64,000 bases of DNA, from positions 550,138,630 to 550,202,629 of the forward strand of contig CM046882.1 in assembly GCA_025667525.1 (NCBI GenBank), given 5' to 3'. The notes under the pieces were generated by a model. The model ran no database searches. It saw only the letters and a program-made list of their open reading frames with translations, and was not told the origin of the DNA. How positions within the stretch are numbered: position 1 is the stretch's first letter; every line of letters begins with the position of its first letter. The stretch is from Glebionis coronaria. Taxonomy: Eukaryota; Streptophyta; Magnoliopsida; Asterales; Asteraceae. The position numbers and the translations under genes are program-made. Positions 55,985 through 64,000 of this stretch are shown one piece after another.

Positions 55985-56983
55985 TAATGGTTTATGAAGT
56001 TCATAACAATTACATAATCATAAGCAAATATCTAGCACATATAGCGGAAGCGATTTAACAAGATCATAATAATAACACATTCATAATTAATCGAATTAGG
56101 GTTACATACCTTTAAGCTAATGCGATTCCACAAGATAAGAACAAATCACCGGATCCAATATATATTCTAAAGTTAGACTATATTATGTTCTTGTACACAC
56201 TTATAATAATGAGTTAACCGCAATACTAGTACGTGTAAACCGAGCTTCAACGTTTAGTGGAAAATAAACCCAACAACCCTAGAGAGGGGCTAGGACTTGA
56301 TTCAAGCAAAACCAAAGAAAAAAACAAACCAAATGAAATCCTAAGGGTGCGTTTGACTTGCGATCGCAGAGAGAGAGGAAGCGAGATTGTGGGGTGAAAA
56401 ATAATGAAGGCCGAGCTTGAACGTGTAAACCGAGCTTCAACGTCTCGTGGAAAATCAACCGTAATACTAGTACGTGTAAACCGAGCTTCAACGTCTAGTG
56501 GAAAATCAACCCAACAACCCTAGAGAGGGGCTAGGACTTGATTCAAGCAAAAGTAAAGAAAAAAGAAACCAAACGAAATCCTAAGGGTGCGTTTGACTTG
56601 CAATCGCAGAGAGAGAGGAAGCGAGATTGTGGGGTGAAAAATAATAAAGGCCTTGGGGTGTTTATATAGGCCTAGCAAAATTAGTGCCCAAGATAAACGC
56701 AAATAAGGCAAAAAATCTTTTCCCCTCCCCTTTGTTAGCCGACGGTCGAAACACCCCTATGGGGTGTTCCGGAACCTTCTTTTCCTCTTCTCTTTAATTC
56801 CGCAACGTTCGTTAAACCTTAACTCTTAATATTTAACGATCGTTAAAGTTATAACTCGATTTAATTTAGTAAACAATAAATATATTTATTAAATAAACTA
56901 ACTTTTTACGTATTGTGTGCAATCACGTAATCGCGAGTTCGATCCTAACACACGACTATTAAATTTAAGTCCATAAACTTACA
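55985..56983 (-). mobile_element. Outer copia 5' LTR, 999 bp with an internal duplication
   Basis: It runs from TAATGGTTTATGAAG (canonical TG mutated to TA at the PBS side) to ACTTACA. ATTCA follows at 56984-56988. Without the 240-bp duplication it would be about 760 bp, close to the 808-bp LTR of the related copy at 7719. A minus-strand TATA-like CTATATAAAC lies near 56660. Confidence 0.82.
56219..56655 (-). repeat. 240-bp tandem duplication inside the outer LTR
   Basis: 56221-56412 is repeated at 56461-56652, sharing AATACTAGTACGTGTAAACC, CCCTAGAGAGGGGCTAGGAC and GAGAGAGAGGAAGCGAGATT. A third partial copy of the AACGTGTAAACCGAGCTTCA segment lies at about 56419-56440. The related LTRs at 7719 and 18275 have one copy. 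Confidence 0.9.
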
Positions 56984-56988
56984 ATTCA

Positions 56989-57254
56989 TACATCATGTAT
57001 TTCCCAAATGAAATCTCTCTTCATTACATACTTCAAATAAAAACTATCATATATATACATCATACATGCACATTACATGATCATTGTTACATACTACATA
57101 TATTTTGCTTAGTTTGTTAACTCTAAAACAAATTTGATGATATATTAGGTTATATTTGTGTTTTGTTGCATGAAGTAATCATTTTGCCACTCTGTTTTAC
57201 TCACTTTTATATCATCTTCTTATAACAAATCTATATTTATACTTCTATATACTG
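56989..57254. other. Host flank, nothing recognised
   Basis: AT-rich sequence with ATACAT-type motifs. I see no gene. Confidence 0.5.
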
Positions 57255-57674
57255 TTTTATAAAGTATTTGGGACCTTTCTAAAATAGCAAGGCTGAAAAT
57301 TCAGACTTTTTTACCTACTAAATAAAGCAAGTTGTTTATATTTTTATTAAAATTATATAGTATAACCTTTTTCAAACAACCTTTTGTATTAAACTTTTGT
57401 AACAACTTTTTAAAATAACTTTTTTTAAAATTGAAAGATCTTTTTATTTATTTATTATTTTTATAATCTAATTTCACTATATTTTTTAAAATTTTGTGCT
57501 TTTTAATTCGATATCCATTTTGATATATTTTTATTAATTTTTAGACTTTTTCAATTTTAGTATGTTTTTTAATTCGATTTTTTATAAGTTTACAATGAGT
57601 AAGATATTAATATTTGTTAGTCTCAAAATTCGTTATTAAGTACTCGTCGTCGCATTGCGCGGGTACCATTCTAG
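57255..57674 (+). mobile_element. Helitron-like unit 1
   Basis: It ends GCATTGCGCGGGTACCATTCTAG followed by T; the tail CTAG|T with a GC-rich short dyad about 11 nt upstream is the layout of a plant Helitron 3' end. No coding sequence. It is adjacent to a second, similar unit. Confidence 0.5.
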
Positions 57675-58087
57675 TATTTTATAAAGCATTTGGGACCTTC
57701 TTAAAATAGAAAGGATAAAAATTCAGATTTTTTTTACCTACTAAATAAAGCAAGTTGTTGATATATTCATCAACATGATATATTATAACCTTTTCTAACA
57801 ATCTTTTGTAACAACCTTTTAAAATAATATTTTTCTTTTAAATTGAAAAATATTTTTATTTATTTATTATTTTTATAATCTAATTTCACTATATTTTTTA
57901 AAATTTTGTGCTTTTTAATTCGATATCCATTTCGATATATTTTTTATTAACTTTCAGTATTTTTCAATTTTAGTGGGATTTTTAATTCGACTTTTTATAA
58001 CTTTACAATGAGTAATAGATTAATATTTGTTAGTCTTAAAATTCGTTATCAGGTACTCACCGTCGCATTGCGCGAATACCATTCTAG
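57675..58087 (+). mobile_element. Helitron-like unit 2, direct tandem copy
   Basis: It starts TATTTTATAAAGCATTTGGG and aligns along its whole length with unit 1, at about 85-90% by eye. It ends CGCATTGCGCGAATACCATTCTAG, again followed by T. The units join without spacer. Confidence 0.5.
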
Positions 58088-58213
58088 TAATATTGAATTT
58101 GTGTATTTTCTAACTAATTTGTATGACTCGGTTTGATGTTAAGAAATGATGATTGAAGCTGTAGTTGTGTTTGTTTTGTTGATATACGTTGTTTTCAACT
58201 TACCTCGGAAAAT

Positions 58214-58945
58214 AAGGAAATAATATATATCCTTGTAAAGAGTAAAAATTGCATATATATCTAACTTAAACTTAAAATTATATATATATTCTTATGAAAC
58301 ATGATAAATTGCATATATATCCAACTTAAACTTAAAATTACATATATATCTTTATAAAACATGACAAATTGCATATATATCCAAATAATTATTTTTACAT
58401 ATTTAAATATATTTAATTACAAAAAAAAATTTGAAAAACATTTAAAAATATTTTAATTTAAATAAATCTAATTTATTATTAATAATTTGATTTAAAAAAT
58501 AGAAGTTTTAAAATTTTAGAAGTTTTTTGAAATTAAATTTTTTTTAATCTTTTTCGAATTTTTTTTGATTTTTTTCGAATTTAAAATAAATCTTTTTCGA
58601 AATAATTTTTTTTAATTTATTCGATATTATAAATTAATTATATATTATAAATTGAAGACTAAATGAAAAGTGAAAGAACGCATGGGTATTTATGTAAATT
58701 CATTCGAGAAGTTAGCGAGATCGAACATATTTTGAATGTATATTAGCGAGCTTGTTTGTCTATATTAGCGTGACTTGTCATTTTTTGAATATATGTTTTT
58801 AGAGCTTTTTTATTAAAAAATAAATATTTGGATATATATGCAATTTGTCATGTTTGATAAGGATATATATGTAATTTTATGTTTAAGCTGGATATATATG
58901 TAATTTTGACTCTTTGCAAGGATATATATGCAATTCTCGCTAGTT
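58214..58945. mobile_element. Foldback/MITE-like element with iterated TIRs
   Basis: The left arm (58214-58400) and right arm (58821-58945) are inverted copies built from repeats of AATTGCATATATATCC and ACTTAAACTTAAAATTACAT. The left arm has one more unit of about 60 bp than the right. The 420-bp centre is AT-rich and non-coding. No convincing target duplication is visible. Confidence 0.6.
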
Positions 58946-59026
58946 GATATACGTTCTTTACTTATTTTGCGTGTTTGGGCCTTACGTAAAGTTCGGATAT
59001 CATGAAGATAAGTTGTTATTTTCATG

Positions 59027-59846
59027 CAGGGGCGAAACTAGTAGGAGGACTAGTGGGTGATAAGTTTTCTTTAATCAACCTATTTCACTTATTATTTATG
59101 TGTATTACAAGTTATTTTTTTACTATCTTTTACATTAAGCCTCCCCTGACATTAGGGGTGTTCACGGGTCGGTTCGGTTCGGTTAGTTAGACAATTTTGA
59201 CTATCCATCACGGTTCGGTTAGTTAAATTTACTATCCGTAACCGAACCATATAAGGCGGTTAACCGGACATACGGTTACCCAAAATGAGCGGTTACCCAC
59301 GGTTCGGGTCACGGTTAACCATTATATAAGTTTAATAAAATTTTAGTTTATAAATAATATCATGGTTTAGAACATAAAATGTCATTTTCGTATAATTCGG
59401 TGACATTAAATAGATAAAAATCATATAAAAAAATTTCGTTACAAAAAAGTGCATTAGAATATTCATAAATAACATATTAATTAAAAAATATTTATTCGAT
59501 ATTTATAAACTACGATCACATTAACACATACATGTTTAAAACATTTGAAAATAAGAGTAAAAAAATCGTTGTATAATAAAAGTAGGACACTAATACAATT
59601 GATACATGTACTATAATTTGAAAATTTAGTTAAAAAAATTTCATGTATAATAATGAAAACCGTAACCGAGCCGTTATAAGCGGGTTTTTTTTGGTTTTTT
59701 TCGGTTTCGGTTTTTTCGGTTTCGGATTTTTTCGGTTGGGCTCGGTTCGTCGGTTTCTCGGTTTTTTTGAACACCCCTACCTGACATTATGATTTTTGCC
59801 TTTAGCATAATTAGCCTCCCTTAACTGGAATCCTGGCTCCCCCCTA
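59027..59846. mobile_element. hAT-type MITE with 8-bp TSD TTTTCATG
   Basis: It starts CAGGGGCGAAACTAG and ends CTGGCTCCCCCCTA, imperfect TIRs. TTTTCATG flanks both ends exactly (59019-59026 and 59847-59854). Eight-base duplications and CAGGG-type ends fit hAT. Without the nested element it is about 185 bp. Confidence 0.75.
59153..59779. mobile_element. hAT-type MITE nested in the previous one, TSD CCTGACAT
   Basis: Perfect 12-bp TIRs TAGGGGTGTTCA / TGAACACCCCTA are flanked by CCTGACAT on both sides (59145-59152 and 59780-59787). Subterminal sequence is full of CGGTTCGGTT/AACCGAACC motifs. 627 bp, no transposase. Confidence 0.9.
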
Positions 59847-59854
59847 TTTTCATG

Positions 59855-61716
59855 ATCTCTAATGTTAACGTATAATGCAATATAGTGCAAACGCGCAAAT
59901 GTATTAGAGAATAAATAGGCCCAGGCCCGCTTTGTGTGTTTGAGGCATTATAGTTTCACTATTATAAATAATGATTAATAATAAAATCATTCCTATGAAG
60001 TATATCAACTAAACAACATATACACCTATTGAACGTAAAAACGTGACTATCTGTTACTCGCTTATTTTACGATCTGAACGTAAGCAGCAAACGACATATA
60101 TGAACTAAATATTCACATCTACATATTCAATTATCATTTCATAACATGTTTATGTTAAGCCGAGTCATAAGATCAGTAAGAAAACAAAGATTTAACATTA
60201 GTCGCCATAAAATTAATATTATTACGAAGTTAAAATAAAAAAACAGAGTGATAAAACTATTACTTTAAGCAAACACACACAAATGTAACATAATATTTCA
60301 TCAAAATATTTTGTTACTCCGAACTTAATAAAAGATGGTTATAGTATAATATCGTATTGTTTTAGAAAATGTAACAAATTAACAATGAATATGAATGCGC
60401 GTTTGGTTGTATTTAAAAGCGTGTGGATATATGTTTGTGATGTATGTAACGATGACCGTTTAGTGTAGATGCATCTTGTATGTGATAATTTTTGTTAATG
60501 CACCACTACTAAAGAAAAAAAAAGAGGGAAATTTGCCGTTTTGGTAGTATAAAATAACAATGTAAAAATGATATCCACCTTGATGCCTTAACTAAGGTAA
60601 TTAATGTCAGGTAGGTGGTTGATATTAATGTCTACTGCTTTGTCAGGTAAATAGTTGATATTAATAGCAAATGGTTTATCAGGATATTTTAATATTAAAA
60701 ACTTTGAAAGACAAATTTATGTAAAAGATTTTTACGAGTAAAAAGAGTATGCAACATAATTTAATTTGATTGTCATAAACTAATTTTGATGACACAACGC
60801 ACTCACACATCTCTAGAACTCTCTCTCCCAACCCCACACACATCTCATCGCCTCTATCTAAAATCATTTTCTGACGACCGGTTTCGATCGATGGCTCGAA
60901 CCCCTTCTTGTGCATAATTTTTTCTACTACATCTCATAATAATAATACCTTGCCATCAGAACTGTCATCTCCCGTTGCTGTTTGTCATCTGTCATCGTCG
61001 CTACACCATCTGATGTGCTACTACTATCTCAGATATTTTATATCTGTTGTGCTTTCTAGCTTCCAATCCACCAGATGGTTTGTTGCTGCTACAGGATGCT
61101 TTGCTGCAATCTTGGGATTTAGATTTAGATTTGTTTAGTTTAGGTTTGGCTCTTTTTGGGATGTTAGGCTTTATTTTCCTTGTATGGTTAGTATACTTTT
61201 TTGTAGTTTTGCTCGAGGCTACACCATTTTCATAAGGTTGTGTTTGAGAAAAGCTCACATTAGTGATTCCCCCTCACCCTTGTATTGTGTTGTTGCTTCC
61301 GTCTCACAATCCTTATGGTGTATTTCTTGGTTTGTTTCAACTTGTTACTTTATGTACTTTGTTTCGTAAATCATTTTTGACTTTGCCATTTGTGTTCGAT
61401 GTAACTTGTTGTTTTCTAAATTTCTCCGTTTGTGAGGTGTGGTAACAAAATTATGTTAAAAAATAAATTAATTTTGATGTCTCAACTAACCATTTTTTTA
61501 TTCACTCTATTAGTACCTTCTGAATTCATGCAATCACTCTATATAGTAACTTAATAAGGTACAACACAAAAGTTTCATCGATTCAGTTTTAAAAAAACAA
61601 AGTTATTAAAGTTCTTTTTCGTACGAAAAAGTCGAGAAAGTCTTTTCCGACAGCCCGACGAGTCATCCATTGAAAAGGTTGTTTGATTCATACAATTTTA
61701 CTAGAGTCGGACTTTT
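59855..61716. other. Unassigned host flank
   Basis: No supportable gene. A pyrimidine-rich patch (60795-60880, ACTCTCTCTCCCAACCCC) followed by modest-GC sequence to about 61445 is somewhat gene-like in composition, but the frames there overlap on both strands without recognisable domains. Short repeats of GTCAGGTAxxTxGTTGATATTAAT occur at 60606-60665. Confidence 0.4.
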
Positions 61717-62047
61717 TGTTAGGTATGTAGGATATGTAAATCTTGCTTATGTTTTAGAGAGAGAAAGAGATAGAAAAATGGTGGATTACACACAATTCTA
61801 GAGAGAGAAACTTAATAAGAACTATGTGAAAAATGATTAACCACACACCCTCTCCATCAAAGGAGAGGGTTTATATACCCAAGCCCATGAGATGGGCTTG
61901 GGTTTACATTAGGCCGCCGGCCCATACAATCCATGGGCTCGGTTTTGGGCTTTGTTTAATGAATGTAAATAACTAAACTACGAGCTATAACATGGACTAT
62001 TGTTGGAGTGACCGATCCTTTCTAATACGTAAAACGTATTTCCAACA
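61717..62047 (-). mobile_element. Copia 3' LTR, 331 bp
   Basis: Plus-strand ends are TGTTAGGTATG and TTTCCAACA. The minus strand starts TGTTGGAAATACG right after the PPT. The minus-strand TATA box GGGTATATAA is at 61871-61880, followed by a CT-rich transcribed part. The outer flank begins at 61716. Confidence 0.82.
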
Positions 62048-62059
62048 ATCTCCCCCTAA
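62048..62059 (-). other. Copia polypurine tract
   Basis: The minus strand reads TTAGGGGGAGAT directly before TGTTGGAAATACG. Confidence 0.82.
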
Positions 62060-64000
62060 GGGAGGTCACTCCAAACAAGGGCGTTACCCAAGTTACAATG
62101 ATAAAATAAACCTAGCATACTATGCTTGTCTTGAGCTCGTAGTCTTCGTCTTTCTTTTCTTTTTCTTTTCTGGTGAACATGCTGATGTGATCTTTAATAT
62201 CAATCTTGAGCATTAATCTCTTGCCTTGATCTCGTGCATCCATCACTTGTGATCTTCGCCTCTTCATGACGCCATGTCCCACATACTTATACCTTCGTAA
62301 TTCTTGAAAGCTTCAGAGTTCGATACAGCGGAGGACTTAACTATTAGGCTTTCTTGAATTAGATGAGATATTAAGTGCATAAAGTATAAGCATGCGGGGA
62401 CGACTTCTTCTTGGATTCCGTAACGCCACCGTCTTCAAATGCCGCAACATAAGTAGACACGAACGAAATGGCTTTGAACATTTCATTCTAAATCGGTAGC
62501 ATTTTACCTCCGGTCGGTGAAGACCGTTGGACGATATTAGATATCGTACCCGTGACGGATAGTTTCAATTAAGTAACTTCCTGACAGGATTTCGCGGGTA
62601 AACCCGTTCTCTCTATTCGACCGTCCAAAGCTGACTGCGAACATAAAGAGTGAATCATTTGGATAATAATATCCGCATGATTTGAAGCCGTCAATTCATG
62701 TTCCTGGAACAAGTGAAATTCAATTAAGAATCGCACCATCGTTGCTTTCCAGTTGTCACGAGCTTGATTCATATTGAATCTTGCAAGTTACCTACCAAGT
62801 GCTGTTTAAGGTTAACACTAGAAGGATTTCCACTCATCACTATGAACACTAAGGTATCACTCTGAGTGTTCTGGCAAGATCGCTGAGATATTGCGTAGAG
62901 GCCTGGAACGTGTTTAAATTCAATTAAGAATTAAACCATTGTTGCTTTCCAGTTATCACAAGCTTGATTCATAAAGAATCGCACAAGTCACCTACCATGA
63001 GTTTTTTCATATTCGCTCAAGAAGGATTTCCATCTTCATTGTAAATACTTTCGTATTACTCGGATGTTCAGGCAAGATCATGGAGATTTTGCGTAGGACT
63101 CTTAAGATCTTTCTTACTTTTCACAGTGTGTGAGGAAGCAAGGAAATATGAAATTGTGTCCTAATGAGATATTTGATGATCTCAAATGGCTCTAGACTCG
63201 ATCGTGCATTTTGGATTTTAGTAATCGGAGGCTGGAAAGGAGTGCCACCTTTTCAATACCAATTTACTCGGAGTGAATAAATCGATAGATAACGTGTTGA
63301 TCTCCGTCTGATTAAAACAAATATCTTTTGAGAGATATCTGAGTTAGCTGGGATGGGTTGTGCATTGCATCACTGGGTCCATGATGTCTGTCTTCAATAT
63401 CAAGAATCATTAAAATGATCTCAATAGCATATGTATTGACCCGGTTTTTGCCTAAAGTTGTAAGGAGGGCTTCTTTCTTTACACCCTTTATCTTTACAAT
63501 TCTTTTTCATTCTTCAACCCCTTCAATGCTTACCAATACGTCATGACTAGCACCTTGTTGTAATTGTTCCAGTGCTAACTTAAGTACTTGGTCGACATTC
63601 AGCTACATTCACAATCTTTCTCCATCTTTCCTAAGGACTACTATTTCTAGCTATGGAATGTCCTTGGGAAGATTCCTCTGGTTCTAGAAGAATCATTGGA
63701 CTTAGCCTATCTTATGTCACCACAATCTTCATCGTCATGAAATAAATAGGTTTTGGGTAAGTATAAATCACCATTAAATCCATTTTTGATATGCAAATCC
63801 ATTTTGCTCCCCCTTAACATATGCCACAATATTCGAAAACATTTCGCACATGTCAGGATGAGCCAGCACATTAAGTCAAACCATTTGTGATAATATCCCA
63901 TATTAAATCACATTTTCTCCCCCATATTAAAAATATTAACCCAATCGATGTTTTTAATATCAATTGATTTAATGAAGTTTTAACAAAGGTTTTGGGAAGA
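62060..64000 (-). other. Copia 3' non-coding internal region, continues past the window
   Basis: It matches the reverse complement of about 44760-46490. Shared landmarks include the CCTCCGGTCGGTGAAGACCG segment (62509), CTAGCACCTTGTTGTAATTG (63549) and GCTATGGAATGTCCTTGG (63650). It contains two related units of about 210 bp (62700-62890 and 62910-63095), each with TTGCTTTCCAGTT, AGCTTGATTCAT, CACCTACCA- and GAAGGATTTCCA-type landmarks. No pol domain is visible before the window ends, so the coding region, if any, lies beyond 64000. Confidence 0.75.

Larger units (their letters stand above)
3862..56983 (-). mobile_element. Outer copia element opened by about 52 kb of nested insertions
   Basis: The left end (TGATGGTTTATGAAG at 3862) and the right LTR (55985-56983, ending ACTTACA) belong to the same LTR family. 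The host sequence abutting each end is the same pentamer, ATTCA (3857-3861 and 56984-56988), which is the target duplication expected of one insertion. Orientation is minus: the PBS lies left of the right-hand LTR. Only the start of the 3' LTR, about 350 bp of leader, the PBS and the 5' LTR remain recognisable. All other sequence between is nested elements, and the outer element's own gag-pol is gone. The related copia copy at 7719-18890 differs in LTR sequence and is an internal insertion. Confidence 0.75.

Noticed and set aside
60900..61445. Several overlapping plus and minus ORFs after a CT-rich patch, a possible gene
   Set aside because: No domain, no clear splice structure, and frames overlap on both strands.

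Overview
The window is nuclear DNA of a flowering plant, almost certainly a eudicot. It is AT-rich, has no recognisable intact cellular gene, and is packed with plant-type LTR retrotransposons and small DNA transposons. The gag-pol spacer ORFs at 30.3 and 33.6 kb and the copia gag at 12.4-13.1 kb look like families I know mainly from Asteraceae. That family-level guess is inference from memory, not a search result.

Layout. (1) 1-3861 is host flank. It holds a large imperfect inverted duplication (about 595-3390) whose arms carry an exon-like fragment of an MFS sugar-transporter gene, and one arm is split by a Tourist-like MITE (863-1950). (2) 3862-56983 reads as one copia retrotransposon (minus strand) inflated to about 53 kb by nested insertions. 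Its two outer ends are flanked by the same 5-bp duplication, ATTCA (3857-3861 and 56984-56988). (3) 56989-61716 is host flank with a tandem pair of Helitron-like units, a foldback element, two nested hAT-type MITEs and about 1.9 kb that I cannot assign. (4) 61717-64000 is the 3' end of another copia element on the minus strand, cut by the window edge.

Inside the nest, left to right: a Ty3/gypsy LTR with a chromodomain remnant (4027-7718); a degenerate copia element (7719-18890) carrying a 3.6-kb solo gypsy LTR with TSD CTTTA (14638-18225); a degenerate Athila-type gypsy element on the minus strand (18891-30281, with more of its 5' LTR probably at 46866-48724); a copia derivative on the plus strand that has lost most of its coding region (30282-46865); and a coding-poor gypsy-type element on the plus strand (48725-55618). 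The copia derivative contains an LTR+PBS insertion (30569-33545) and a young non-autonomous gypsy element with only gag and protease (34638-44155, TSD CTTCC, 2.02-kb LTRs that look about 99% identical).

How the pieces relate. Every long reading frame is retrotransposon gag, protease, RT/RNase H, integrase or spacer. The autonomous-type copies (copia 9.3-13.1 kb, Athila 21.8-27.5 kb) carry many stops and frameshifts. The best preserved element is the gag-protease element. It shares a conserved non-coding 3' block and a similar PPT context with the Athila copy, so an Athila-like relative could supply its missing enzymes. All identities and counts here were read by eye, without alignments or database searches.
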